Shown: positions 49,084 through 57,291, counted from the first letter of the stretch. The stretch: 64,000 bases of DNA from JALYGY01 sp963800975 (GCA_963800975.1 CAWDDB010000013.1:556649-620648), one strand, 5' to 3'. Numbers and translations: made by a program. The notes: generated by a model not told the origin, from the sequence alone.

Positions 49084-49503
49084 CTAATTTACCAGCGGCT
49101 CTTCGTCGTAACCGGACCGGTCGTTTCGTAGTACCCACGAGCGCATCTCCTTGACCTCGTCGTCGCCGACCGAGGCGATGACGTAGGAGTAGACCGGCCA
49201 GGCGTGCTCGCGGTCGTACTCCGACGGTCTGGCCGGGTGGTCGGGGTGCGAATGGTAGAAGCCGAGCATCTCCATGTCCAACGCCTCGGCCCTCTCTTCG
49301 AACTCCTTGATCTTGAGCGGCTCGATGAGGAAGCGTCGGGCGCGCTCCTCCTCGTGCGTGTTCTCGGCGCGCCAGACGTCTACCACGACCTTCATGCCGT
49401 CCAGGTTCATGCCGACCATCGCCCCCGCGCACTCCTCGGGATAGGCCTCCCTGGCGTGCTCGTGGATGTGGCCCACGTCCCCCTTGCCAATCTTTAGCGG
49501 CAA
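49084..49503 (-). CDS. mec: Mec-type JAMM/MPN+ metalloprotease
   Basis: 139 residues from TTG 49503, AGGAG about 9 nt upstream, 5 nt after the cysM stop. JAMM motif complete: Glu in YPEECAGAMVG, then FYHSHPDHPARPSEYDR (H-x-H-x10-D with Ser). In Mycobacterium the homologue cleaves newly made cysteine from CysO. It could also remove the three-residue tail seen on this CysO. The protein is cytoplasmic and zinc dependent. Confidence 0.92.
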   Translation of the reverse strand: MPLKIGKGDVGHIHEHAREAYPEECAGAMVGMNLDGMKVVVDVWRAENTHEEERARRFLIEPLKIKEFEERAEALDMEMLGFYHSHPDHPARPSEYDREHAWPVYSYVIASVGDDEVKEMRSWVLRNDRSGYDEEPLVN

Positions 49504-49508
49504 ATGCC

Positions 49509-50432
49509 TTACTCCTCCCAGAACGTCTCTGAGAGGTACTTGTCCGCGCCGTCGCACAGGATGGTGACGACGACGCCAGACTCGATCTCGCGCGCCACCT
49601 CCAGGGCCGTCGCGACGGCGGCGCCTGCGGAGATGCCGATCAGGATCCCGTCCTCGCGAGCCACGCGCTTGACCATCTCGTAGGCAGCCTCCGTCGAGCA
49701 CCGCCGGTTCTCGTCGGCGACCGTCGGGTCGTAGATCTTCGGCACGATCGCGCTCTCCATGTGCTTCATGCCCTCGAGCCCGTGGAAAGGCGACTCCGGC
49801 TCGAAGGAGATGACCCTGATCTCGGGGTTGTACTCCCTGAGGCGTCGTGAGGTCCCGACGAAGGTGCCGCTGGTGCCAAGACCGGCGACGAAATGTGTGA
49901 TCTCGCCGTTCGTCTGCTCCCAGATCTCCGGCGCCGTCGATTCGTAGTGCGCCCTCGGGTTGGCCTGGTTGGAATACTGGTCGGGGTAGAAGTATTGCTC
50001 CGGGTCCTCGGCGTAAAGGCGCCTCGCTTCCCTGATCGCGCCGTCCGAGCCCTCGCCCGGATCCGTCAAGACGAAGTCCACGCCGTAGGCGCGCAGGATC
50101 TTCTTGCGCTCCTCGCTCGCGTTCTTGGGCATGCACAGCTTTACCTTGTAGCCGAGCGCCGCCCCGATCCAGGCGTAGGCGATGCCCGTGTTGCCGCTCG
50201 TCGCGTCGAGGATGGTCTTTTTCGGCGTCAGGGCACCGCTCTTCTCCCCGTCGCGGACCATCCACATCGCCGGCCGGTCTTTTACCGAACCACCCGGGTT
50301 GAACCACTCGGCCTTGCCGAGGATCGTGACCCCCGGTACCTCGGCGGAGACGCTCCGCAGCTCGAGCAGGGGCGTGTTCCCGACCAGCCGCGTTACGTTC
50401 TCCCCGACCCGCTCGTTAATCCTAGTAATCAT
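49509..50432 (-). CDS. cysM: CysM, CysO-dependent cysteine synthase (O-phosphoserine type)
   Basis: 307 residues. PLP Lys in NPGGSVKDRPAMWMVRDG, Asn-Gly loop ILDATSGNTGIAYAWIGAAL, FVAGLGTSGTFVGTSRRLR. It resembles cysteine synthase B; the company of cysO, mec and moeZ argues for the O-phosphoserine, thiocarboxylate-dependent enzyme. The start is ATG 50432, which lies 9 nt after a -10 box, so the mRNA is nearly leaderless. Operon order cysM-mec-cysO-moeZ. Confidence 0.95.
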   Translation of the reverse strand: MITRINERVGENVTRLVGNTPLLELRSVSAEVPGVTILGKAEWFNPGGSVKDRPAMWMVRDGEKSGALTPKKTILDATSGNTGIAYAWIGAALGYKVKLCMPKNASEERKKILRAYGVDFVLTDPGEGSDGAIREARRLYAEDPEQYFYPDQYSNQANPRAHYESTAPEIWEQTNGEITHFVAGLGTSGTFVGTSRRLREYNPEIRVISFEPESPFHGLEGMKHMESAIVPKIYDPTVADENRRCSTEAAYEMVKRVAREDGILIGISAGAAVATALEVAREIESGVVVTILCDGADKYLSETFWEE

Positions 50433-50441
50433 GTCGGGATT

Positions 50442-50470
50442 ATTATACAGCGCCGGCTATTCGAGTCCAG
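50442..50470 (-). promoter_or_regulatory. Promoter of the cysM-mec-cysO-moeZ operon
   Basis: On the minus strand: CTGGAC (50470-50465), 17-bp spacer, extended -10 TGTATAAT (TATAAT 50447-50442), then 9 nt to the cysM ATG. Predicted leader of only 1-3 nt. Confidence 0.75.
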
Positions 50471-50508
50471 GAAACGGTGGGAGACAGGCAGGATTCTTGT
50501 TCAATGAG

Positions 50509-50544
50509 ATAGCCGGAAGGCTAGCTTTCGGGCCTCCCGGCTAT
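50509..50544 (-). terminator. Hairpin between hemQ and cysM
   Basis: ATAGCCGGGAGG pairs with CCTTCCGGCTAT (one mismatch) around a 12-nt loop. It sits about 65 nt after the hemQ stop and upstream of the cysM promoter. Probably ends the aldo/keto reductase-hemQ transcript; no U-run. Confidence 0.5.
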
Positions 50545-50608
50545 GGTTGGTGCGTTGCGCACGATTATACCCGAGCCGCGCGCCCCGCCGCTACTTCGAA
50601 ACGGCCAA

Positions 50609-51331
50609 TTATCCTAAGGTTTCGAGAATTCCTGGCAAGGTTCTGCGGCGGCAGGTGAAGATGGGGGTATCGAGCTCGGTGTAGGAAGAGGCATCGCTCT
50701 CACGAAGCTCCATCATCAGGTTCTGGAACTTCTCCGGCGACTCGGCTTCGAACGAAAGTATGAACTCGTAATCGTCTATCCCGAAGCAGTAGGCGGTGTT
50801 GTTCTTGACGGGATAATGCTTGCGGCCTATCTGCATGTGCTCGTCCATCATGCGCTGGCGCTCGTCGAGGGGGAGCTGGTACCAGGCGCGACTCTTGATG
50901 AACGGGTAGACGAAGAGGTAGTCCCCCTGCCCCGGGACGATGTAGCGCCTGCTCTGGAAGCCCGGCGTGTGCTCGCCGACGTAGATCGAGCGCCGCGCGA
51001 GGGCGAAGTAAGAGTAGGCGACCGTCAGGTACTTGCCGAGGCCCGTACGCATGATCGCGCCGGTCATCGCCTCGAACGCGTCGAGGTCGTAGCCGATGCG
51101 CCAGAGCATGAAGTCCGCGTCGCTCCTCAGGCCCATGAGCGAGAACGAGCGCAGGAGCATCTCGCCCGAGTTCGCCTCGACCGCCTCCAGGAACTGCCTC
51201 TTGCCCAGCTCCCGCTCCTCGTCGGGCAGGCGCCGCCAGAGCGGGTCGAGCTTGAAGAAGACGTAGTTGACGTACTGCGCCGGGAGGCTCTCCTCGGGCG
51301 TTGCCTGCTGGCGGGTCTGGGTGTCGGTCAT
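50609..51331 (-). CDS. hemQ: HemQ coproheme decarboxylase (chlorite dismutase family)
   Basis: 240 residues. Final step of the coproporphyrin-dependent haem route in Actinobacteria and Firmicutes: converts coproheme to haem b. The chlorite-dismutase family fold is seen in QYVNYVFFKLDPLWRRLPD, DADFMLWRIGYDLDAFEAMT, FVYPFIKSRAWYQLPLDERQ (conserved Lys-Ser-Arg-x-Trp-Tyr) and IGRKHYPVKNNTAYCFGIDD with the proximal His. The distal Arg of true chlorite dismutases is not evident. ATG 51331; the aldo/keto reductase gene ends 31 nt upstream. Confidence 0.94.
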   Translation of the reverse strand: MTDTQTRQQATPEESLPAQYVNYVFFKLDPLWRRLPDEERELGKRQFLEAVEANSGEMLLRSFSLMGLRSDADFMLWRIGYDLDAFEAMTGAIMRTGLGKYLTVAYSYFALARRSIYVGEHTPGFQSRRYIVPGQGDYLFVYPFIKSRAWYQLPLDERQRMMDEHMQIGRKHYPVKNNTAYCFGIDDYEFILSFEAESPEKFQNLMMELRESDASSYTELDTPIFTCRRRTLPGILETLG

Positions 51332-51362
51332 CTGTCCTCCCTTCGGTCGGACGCTTTCAGCT

Positions 51363-52364
51363 CTATTGCTGACCGCTGACGGCTGATGGCTCCGCGAGGC
51401 CGAAGTTGTTCTCGTAGAGTTCGGCGATTCGGGAGAGCTCGTCTGCGGTCAGATCGGGGGTATCGGGAGCGGCGGCGAACTCGTCGAGCTGCTCGTCGTC
51501 GTAGATGTTGGGAAGGGTAGAGACGACCTCGGGCGAGGCGAGGATGAACTTGAGTGCTGCCTGCCCGAGGGTGCGGTCCCCGGACTCGGTGAGGAAGCCG
51601 AGCTGTTCGACCTTCTTGAGGCCGTCGAGCAGCCACTGCCTGGGGCGGTGGCGGCGGTGGTCGTTGCTCGCGAAGGTGGTCTCCTCCGTGTACTTGCCCT
51701 CGAGCATGCCAGAGGAGTGGGGGACGCGGACTATCAGGCTCGTGTCCGTCTCCCTCGCGCCCTCGATCAGGGCGCGTCCGGGATCCTGCTCCAGGAGGTT
51801 GTAGATCATCTGTACGCCGGCGAGCCTGCGCTCCCGCATCGCCCTCACGCCCTCCTCGAGCCACCCGATCTTGGGCCCCAGGGCGATGCCGTAAGAGCGA
51901 ATCTTGCCCTCCCTCACGAATTCGTCCAGGAGCGCGAACAGCGCGTCGTTCTCGATGGCGTCCATCTTGGTGTTGTGGAGCTGGAGGAAGTCTACGTGGT
52001 CGGTTCCGAGCCGGTCCAGGCTCTGCTCCAGCGCAAACCTGATGAAGTCTTCGGACCAGTCCTGCGGGCGCTCCTGCTGGCCGCGCCGCTGCGTGTGGTT
52101 GTAGAAGTCGTAGCCGATCTTGGTGGAGATGACCACCTCGTCGCGCATCCCGCCGAAGGCGTCGGCGAGCAGCGTCTCGCCTTTGCCCGAGCCGTAGGTG
52201 TCGGCCGTATCGAAGTAGTTGATGCCCTTCTCGAAGGCCCGCCTGAGCAGCCGCACCGACCGCTCGTCGTCAACCTCTCCCCACCAACCGGTGGAGACCG
52301 TCCAGACGCCGAAGCCAACCTCGGAGACCGCGATGTCCGTGCCGGCAAGGTTTCTGTATCTCAT
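51363..52364 (-). CDS. Aldo/keto reductase
   Basis: 333 residues. TIM barrel: SEVGFGVWTVSTGWWGEVDD, NYFDTADTYGSGKGETLLAD (Asp, Tyr), VVISTKIGYDFYNHTQRRGQ (Lys), VDFLQLHNTKMDAIEND (His), the AKR tetrad. Oxidises/reduces a carbonyl with NADPH. Substrate unknown. It is followed by hemQ on the same strand, possibly a transcriptional unit. Divergent from the ComB-type gene. Confidence 0.93.
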   Translation of the reverse strand: MRYRNLAGTDIAVSEVGFGVWTVSTGWWGEVDDERSVRLLRRAFEKGINYFDTADTYGSGKGETLLADAFGGMRDEVVISTKIGYDFYNHTQRRGQQERPQDWSEDFIRFALEQSLDRLGTDHVDFLQLHNTKMDAIENDALFALLDEFVREGKIRSYGIALGPKIGWLEEGVRAMRERRLAGVQMIYNLLEQDPGRALIEGARETDTSLIVRVPHSSGMLEGKYTEETTFASNDHRRHRPRQWLLDGLKKVEQLGFLTESGDRTLGQAALKFILASPEVVSTLPNIYDDEQLDEFAAAPDTPDLTADELSRIAELYENNFGLAEPSAVSGQQ

Positions 52365-52529
52365 CTTGGATCCTTCGCCTCTATCTGGTAGCTCGAACGC
52401 ACGATAGAGATTTACTACATTCTAGCGGCATCCGCTGTTGAGATGTTCTCAGTCGCGCTCTTCGGTACGGGAATGCCTCTGCTGCCGTTGGCTGCGGCGC
52501 GGCTGGTGCCTGGGAAGGCTCGTCGTCCG

Positions 52530-52535
52530 TATAAT
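52530..52535 (+). promoter_or_regulatory. -10 box for leaderless comB-like gene
   Basis: TATAAT ends 7 nt before ATG 52543. No SD site upstream; -35 region weak. Confidence 0.6.
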
Positions 52536-52542
52536 GCGCCGA

Positions 52543-53322
52543 ATGTCGCGGAGTGAGGGCAGGATCGCGCGTTACTCCGGCGGCGAGCGCGGCGCTCGGG
52601 CCGCGGCGCGAGCCGGTTCGGCCGTGGTCGTCGTGGACGCCTTCAGGGCCAGCACGACGATCGCGGTTCTCGTCTCCGGAGGCGCCAGCGTGGTACCGGT
52701 CGCCACCATCGAGGAGGCCAGGACCTACGCCGGGGCGGACCTGCGCGTGGGGGAGAGGGGGAGCGCCAGGGTAGCCGGATTCGACTTCGGGAACTCGCCG
52801 ACGGAGATCCGGGAGGCCGACGTGCCGCCTGGCTGCACCGCCGTCCTCACGACGACCAACGGCACCCGCGTCGTCGAAGCGGCCCTGGGCGCGACCGCCG
52901 TCTTCGCCGGCGCGTTCGTCAACGCCTCCGCCCTGGCGGATGGGCTGGCAGGTGCGGACCAGCGCTCGCTGGTGGTGGTCGGGTGCGGCTGGGAGGGACG
53001 GCGCGCCTCGGAGGACGAGGCCGCCGCCGGCGCCATCCTGGGTCGCCTGAGGGAGCGGGGGTACGAGCTGGACGAGCGGGCGCGGCGCGTGGTCGAGGCG
53101 TACCTCTCGCGACCGGTCGATAGGCTGCGGCGTAACAGCGCGGGTCGGAGACTGGTGCGGCTCGGGTACGAGAGGGACCTGCGATTCTGTCTGGAGGAGG
53201 ACACCGTGCCCGTCGTGCCGCGCCTCGTGCGCGGCGCCTTTCGCGCGTGGAGATCCGAGGATGCCGCGGCCCGCGAAATCTTCGGCCCTGGGGCCAACGC
53301 GAGTTACGAAAATACGTCTTGA
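52543..53322 (+). CDS. comB: 2-phosphosulfolactate phosphatase (ComB) family protein
   Basis: 259 residues from ATG 52543. AVVVVDAFRASTTIAVLVSG holds the metal Asp; NSPTEIREADVPPGCTAVLT and TTNGTRVVEAALGATAVFAG are the family core, with GCGWEGRRASEDEAAAGAIL following. In methanogens the enzyme acts in coenzyme M synthesis; in bacteria without CoM its role is unknown. The upstream ATG at 52534 overlaps the -10 box and is unlikely. The next promoter overlaps this stop codon. Confidence 0.9.
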   Translation: MSRSEGRIARYSGGERGARAAARAGSAVVVVDAFRASTTIAVLVSGGASVVPVATIEEARTYAGADLRVGERGSARVAGFDFGNSPTEIREADVPPGCTAVLTTTNGTRVVEAALGATAVFAGAFVNASALADGLAGADQRSLVVVGCGWEGRRASEDEAAAGAILGRLRERGYELDERARRVVEAYLSRPVDRLRRNSAGRRLVRLGYERDLRFCLEEDTVPVVPRLVRGAFRAWRSEDAAAREIFGPGANASYENTS

Positions 53323-53347
53323 CAAGGGATTGGCCCCCCATTACTCT
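53319..53347 (+). promoter_or_regulatory. Strong sigma-70-type promoter
   Basis: TTGACA (53319-53324), 17-bp spacer, TACTCT (53342-53347). It overlaps the comB stop codon and drives the 66-aa gene and the structured RNA downstream. It is the only perfect TTGACA box I found in an intergenic position. Confidence 0.75.
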
Positions 53348-53422
53348 GGGGTCAGCCAGGGCGGAGGTTAGGGGTTACGAAGCTCCGCTCGACTCCACCA
53401 CGGGAAGGAGGTGATCCGACAA

Positions 53423-53623
53423 GTGACTCTCACCATCTCGCACGAGAAGACACGCGAAGTCACCCGCGAGGAGGTGGACCGGGCCATTGACGTCATCGAG
53501 CGTCACCTCGAAAAGGAGGCCCGCACCCGCAACCTGCTGGACGAGCAGGCGATCATGCGCCCGAAGGACCTGTGCAAGCAGCAGGGCCTCGATATGGTCG
53601 CCGAGCTTCGCGGCATGATGTAA
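53423..53623 (+). CDS. 66-residue helical protein of unknown function
   Basis: From GTG 53423 (VTLTISHEKTREVTREEVDR, AIDVIERHLEKEARTRNLLD, RPKDLCKQQGLDMVAELRGM). Mostly helical, one Cys, no signal. The Shine-Dalgarno AAGGAGGTGATCC (53405-53417) matches the full 16S rRNA 3' end. The in-frame GTG at 53411 lies inside the SD itself. Strong promoter and ribosome site suggest abundant expression. No family recognised. A long RNA hairpin and terminator follow. Confidence 0.7.
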   Translation: MTLTISHEKTREVTREEVDRAIDVIERHLEKEARTRNLLDEQAIMRPKDLCKQQGLDMVAELRGMM

Positions 53624-53680
53624 CCCCTAGGCAGGACTTGTCGCGCGAGGCGATGCTAGGCGAAGCCGAGCGCGTACGAG

Positions 53681-53765
53681 GGCCTACGAAGGGGGATGCA
53701 CAGTGAAAGCGTCCCGGATCTCCACGGGAGACCCAGCGGGCTGTCCATCCCCCTTCGCATAGGCC
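53681..53765 (+). ncRNA. Long structured RNA element in the 3' region
   Basis: GGCCTA-CGAAGGGGGATG (53681-53698) pairs with CATCCCCCTTCG-CA-TAGGCC (53746-53765), an 18-bp stem with one 2-nt bulge. Inside lie ACAG/CTGT and TCCCG/CGGGA short stems around internal loops (TGAAAGCG; AGACCCAGCGGG). It lies between the 66-aa gene and a terminator, so it is probably part of that transcript. It does not match SRP, tmRNA, 6S or a riboswitch class I know. Could be a regulatory RNA, an mRNA-stabilising element or a processed small RNA. Confidence 0.5.
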
Positions 53766-53771
53766 TGAAGT

Positions 53772-53803
53772 GAGGGCCGGGTTTTCCCCGGCCCTCTTTC
53801 TTT
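53772..53803 (+). terminator. Rho-independent terminator
   Basis: GAGGGCCGGG-TTTTC-CCCGGCCCTC followed by TTTCTTT. Ends the transcript carrying the 66-aa gene and structured RNA. Confidence 0.9.
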
Positions 53804-53851
53804 GCGCAAATTTCCAGAGAGAACGCTTCGGCGAGACGCGCGCCGCACCGT

Positions 53852-54214
53852 GTGAGGAGACACGCCGGGGCGGCTGCTCCGGTGGTATGCAGTAGGGAAC
53901 CGGAACACCACGCGAAGGAGCGCGAATCCGTTCTGCTCTTGTACCTCGTCTACGCGCCCCTCGATCTCGTAGGCTTGTTTGCGGGATTTCTCCGCATCGA
54001 TTGGAAATCTTTCGTGACGGCGACTATGCTCGGCCTGATGCCCGCCACCCTGTCCTGGGTGCTGCTCGGGGCATCCGTCGAGCGGGACCTCACGGGGGGC
54101 GTGCCGAGGCTGGAGCCGTGGATGCTCGTCGCGTCCGCGGCCCTACTCATCGGGAGCCTCTCTCTGTCGGTATACCTGAGACGTCGTACTATTCGCGAGC
54201 AGGACACGGGATGA
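53852..54214 (+). pseudogene. C-terminal fragment of a TVP38/VTT-like membrane protein
   Basis: The open frame is 120 codons; its second half reads YLVYAPLDLVGLFAGFLRID then WKSFVTATMLGLMPATLSWV and a final helix WMLVASAALLIGSLSLSVYL. The GxxRIxxxxFxxATxLGxxPxT pattern resembles the C-terminal half of VTT/DedA-like (TVP38) proteins. The N-terminal half, including the first helices, is absent, and the first ~30 residues as read are Arg/Ala/Glu-rich and not family-like. Probably a truncated remnant, possibly still translated. Confidence 0.5.
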
Positions 54215-54251
54215 GCCGGCCAGAGAGTCCATCACCGACCGGGGAGGCAAC

Positions 54252-55091
54252 ATGATCGACGTGGGAATCATCACCGGATCCGGGATCTACCAGCTCGCCG
54301 GGGATGCCGAGCCGCGCCCGGTCGAGACCCGCTTCGGCGAGGCGGAGGTGGCCGTAACGGGCGTCGGGTCCTGGACCGTCGGCGCGATCTCTCGTCACGG
54401 CCCGAAGCATCACCACCTGCCCCACACGGTGCCTCACCAGGCAAACCTCACGGCGCTCAAGAAACTCGGGGCCAGGGTTGTTCTCGCGACTACCGCCGTG
54501 GGAGCGGTCGACCCCGGCATACCCCTCGGGGTGCCCATCCTATTCGACGACCTGTTCTTCCCCCAGAACACCCTTCCGAACGGTGCGGCCTGCACCGTCT
54601 TTACCGAGCCAGGCGACCCGGACCGGGGACACCTCATCCGGGACGAACCCTTCGCCCCGCGTCTGCTGAGAAGGATGGAGCTCGCGGCGCGTCGCCTGGG
54701 CCTCGAGGCCACCGTCGGCGGCGTCTACGGCCACACGAGCGGCCCGCGTTTCGAGTCCAGAGCGGAGATACGGTGGCTGAAGAGTGTGGGGGTCACGGCG
54801 GTTAGCCAGACCTGTGGTCCCGAAACCGTGCTGGCAGGGGAACTGGAGCTCCCGTATGTGCTCGCGGGATTCCCGGTCAACTACGCGACGGGGGTCGCAG
54901 AACCGGAATCTGAGGAGGAGTTAAACCGACTTCTGGCCCTCTCGGCCGAGACCCTGCCCCGACTCGTCTTCCAGACCGTGCAGTTGCTGCAAGAGGAGGA
55001 CATGACGTCCGACCACGGGTTCCTCTACCGGGTCGAGGGCGGGGTACGTGGCACGCAGAGTCGCGACGCGACAGACGCCACGATCGGTTAG
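54252..55091 (+). CDS. mtnP: S-methyl-5'-thioadenosine/purine nucleoside phosphorylase
   Basis: 279 residues. GIITGSGIYQLAGDAEPRPV, AISRHGPKHHHLPHTVPHQA, NLTALKKLGARVVLATTAVG, LFFPQNTLPNGAACTVFTEP, GVYGHTSGPRFESRAEIRWL. These are the class I nucleoside phosphorylase (MTAP) motifs; Pro-His-Thr and the phosphate-binding Arg-His-Gly region are intact. Cleaves methylthioadenosine (or a purine nucleoside) with phosphate in salvage. ATG 54252 with GGGGAGGCAAC upstream. Confidence 0.93.
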   Translation: MIDVGIITGSGIYQLAGDAEPRPVETRFGEAEVAVTGVGSWTVGAISRHGPKHHHLPHTVPHQANLTALKKLGARVVLATTAVGAVDPGIPLGVPILFDDLFFPQNTLPNGAACTVFTEPGDPDRGHLIRDEPFAPRLLRRMELAARRLGLEATVGGVYGHTSGPRFESRAEIRWLKSVGVTAVSQTCGPETVLAGELELPYVLAGFPVNYATGVAEPESEEELNRLLALSAETLPRLVFQTVQLLQEEDMTSDHGFLYRVEGGVRGTQSRDATDATIG

Positions 55092-55117
55092 ACTTGGTGT
55101 CGGCGCCCACGAGAGGT

Positions 55118-55546
55118 TCAGTGGCTCCCCGAGCCGTGCTTGACCGTCATCTCTCCCTCCATGCCCTCGTCGGCGTGGTTGCCCACGGGGCAGTAGATCT
55201 CGTAGGCGCCGGGCTCGAGCTTTACCTTCAACTCGGCCCTCTGGCCCGGCTCCACCTCTTCGGTCTCCTCCTCGATCCCCTGTCCTTCGACTTCGAGGGC
55301 GTGGGCCGTGTCGCCGCGGTTCACGGCCACGAACACGTAGGTGCCTGGCTTGTCCAGCGTGACCTCTTCCGGCTCCAGCCTGTACTCCGTTTCCTTTACC
55401 TGGATCGTCTTTACGACGGAGTCTTTCGCGGCATCCGATGGCGACGCGCTACCGCCGCCACCTGCCCCGCAGCCGATCGCCAGCCACACGCAGAGCGAAC
55501 AGAGAATACAGCCGGCAACCGCTTGCTTGGGCCTCAACGCAACCAT
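55118..55546 (-). CDS. Cupredoxin-fold lipoprotein
   Basis: 142 residues from ATG 55546. Lipobox in LCSLCVWLAIGCGAGG (Cys of AIGC). The cupredoxin domain has the type 1 copper ligands: His in RGDTAHALEVEGQ and Cys/His in YEIYCPVGNHADEGMEGEM, with Met at the end. Probably an extracellular blue-copper electron carrier or copper-binding protein held on the membrane. AAGGGG upstream. A longer frame exists but its N-terminus is not signal-like. Confidence 0.88.
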   Translation of the reverse strand: MVALRPKQAVAGCILCSLCVWLAIGCGAGGGGSASPSDAAKDSVVKTIQVKETEYRLEPEEVTLDKPGTYVFVAVNRGDTAHALEVEGQGIEEETEEVEPGQRAELKVKLEPGAYEIYCPVGNHADEGMEGEMTVKHGSGSH

Positions 55547-55795
55547 CCCCTTGGTTCTGGGTCCTACAGAATCGGCTCGTTCCTCGGAACGTAGGGTTAT
55601 ACGAGCAATCTCGTTTCTCGGTTTTTGGTTCGTCCTGCGATTCGGCACGCCGAGATGGGGCCGGTCCGGGGGAACGCGCCGAGTCGCGGGGTTCGCGTAC
55701 CAAGGTTTACGGGGTGCCTGATCCGGGGGCTAGAACCGAACGTCGAGTCCGCGCGTATAACCACCCGTGTTCTCACAAGCTGCTGCGGAGACGCC

Positions 55796-56452
55796 ATGGC
55801 CATTGCGGCGGATGGTACCCTTAAGGGCGAACAGAGAGTAAGGAGTCCGCGCTACGCGATGCCTCGGCGGGCGGACGAAGTATCCGACGAGCAACTCATG
55901 GTCCACCTCGATGGGCCAGAGGTAGAGGCGACCATCTCCACGCTCTACGACCGGTACGGCCGCACGGTCTACGGCGTTGGGCTGACGGTTCTTGGCGACC
56001 GCTCTCTGGCCGAGGAACTGGTCCAAGAGGTGTTCTTCAAGGTGTGGCGTTCGTCGCGCTCCTTCGATCCCTCCAGGGGCAGCTTCTCGACCTGGCTCTA
56101 CCGGGTGACGCGAAGCTGCGCGCTGGACCTGTACCGCAAGCGCGCAAAGAGGATCCGCCCCGTTCCCGACGGAGACCTGCACATCGTGTCCGTGCGCGAC
56201 ACTTCCCCCGGCCCGCAGGAGGTCGTGGACGACTCGTGGTTGACCTGGCGGGTGTCGAGGGCGCTGGAAGTTCTCGACGCGCCGCAGAGAGAGATCATAG
56301 AGCTGGCCTATCATGGGGGCCTAACGCAAAGAGAGATCTCGGAGCGAACCGGCGTGCCGCTTGGCACCGTCAAGTCGAGAACGACCAGCGCCTTCAAGAG
56401 GTTGCGCCGGGAGCTTGGCGCGGGGGATGCTCCGGGGGAGATTCCGCGATGA
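55796..56452 (+). CDS. ECF sigma factor
   Basis: 218 residues from ATG 55796 (GGAG upstream). Region 2: STLYDRYGRTVYGVGLTVLG, LAEELVQEVFFKVWRSSRSF, FSTWLYRVTRSCALDLYRK; region 4: LEVLDAPQREIIELAYHGGL, TQREISERTGVPLGTVKSR. Resembles SigK/SigL-type factors. The anti-sigma gene overlaps its end by four bases (ATGA), so they are co-translated. Confidence 0.94.
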   Translation: MAIAADGTLKGEQRVRSPRYAMPRRADEVSDEQLMVHLDGPEVEATISTLYDRYGRTVYGVGLTVLGDRSLAEELVQEVFFKVWRSSRSFDPSRGSFSTWLYRVTRSCALDLYRKRAKRIRPVPDGDLHIVSVRDTSPGPQEVVDDSWLTWRVSRALEVLDAPQREIIELAYHGGLTQREISERTGVPLGTVKSRTTSAFKRLRRELGAGDAPGEIPR

Positions 56453-57153
56453 GGTGCGAGGACGCTTCGTCCAACCTGGCGGCCTTTGTCTCGGGCGGGA
56501 TGGAGCCCGAGGAGGCTGCCGAGATGGAACGCCACCTGGCCGCCTGCTCCGCCTGCCGCGAGGAGCGCGAGGAGCTCGAGCGGGTGCACGCTGCCCTGCA
56601 GGCGGCGCCTCCGCCCGTCGATCCGCCCGACCACCTCAAGGATGAGATCCTCTCTCGCATGCGCGCTCGGGAGGGATCCGAGTCGGACCCCCCCGCAGGA
56701 GAGCGCCGCTCCTGGTCCCTGCGCGTCGCTATCGCTGGTGTTGCGGCGGCCGTCGCCGTCATGGTCGCCGTCTGGATCTTGCCCGACCTGCTGCGGGGAC
56801 CGCCCGTTGCCACCATACGGCTGGTGCCGACGGCCGAGGAGGCCGCGGAGCTCGAAGGGTACTGGGGCGTGGCTACACTCTATCCGCTGCCCCTGGGCAA
56901 CCGTCAGGTCGAGCTCAGGCTAAACAACTTCGGGGAGTCCGAGCCGGACAGTTACTACGAGGTCTGGTTCGTGGCGGGCGATGAGCACATCAGCGCGGGC
57001 TCCTTCACCAGCTCGGGCGAAGGCGAGGTCAGGGTGAGGCTGAACGTCGCGTCGCAGGCCAGCAACAGCCACACGCTGCTGATCACCGAGGAGCGCGTGG
57101 ACGAAGATCCTGGTCCCAGCGATTACGTGGCGCTGAAGGGTCGAGTGCCGTGA
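56449..57153 (+). CDS. Zinc-finger RskA-like transmembrane anti-sigma factor
   Basis: 234 residues. N-terminal zf-HC2 finger EMERHLAACSACREEREELE (H-x3-C-x2-C), one membrane helix (LRVAIAGVAAAVAVMVAVWI) and an external beta-rich RskA/anti-sigma-K domain (VELRLNNFGESEPDSYYEVW; HISAGSFTSSGEGEVRVRLN). It holds the sigma factor encoded just upstream at the membrane and is expected to be released by regulated proteolysis. ATG overlaps the sigma stop as ATGA. Confidence 0.94.
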   Translation: MRCEDASSNLAAFVSGGMEPEEAAEMERHLAACSACREEREELERVHAALQAAPPPVDPPDHLKDEILSRMRAREGSESDPPAGERRSWSLRVAIAGVAAAVAVMVAVWILPDLLRGPPVATIRLVPTAEEAAELEGYWGVATLYPLPLGNRQVELRLNNFGESEPDSYYEVWFVAGDEHISAGSFTSSGEGEVRVRLNVASQASNSHTLLITEERVDEDPGPSDYVALKGRVP

Positions 57154-57291
57154 CGTGTTCGCGGCCCGGGACCAATTGCATCGAGCTTACGAAAGCTATT
57201 TAAGAAGGCTCATTCCTGTGCAAGTGCACGGCCCGATCGCTAGCCTTCTCTTCTGAGGCACTGAGGGGGTGGGGGACGCCACGTGGATATT

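Noticed and set aside
53681..53765. Known riboswitch, SRP RNA or 6C RNA
   Set aside because: None of the conserved cores of c-di-GMP, SAM, TPP, cobalamin or SRP RNAs is present, and the loops lack the C-runs of 6C RNA.
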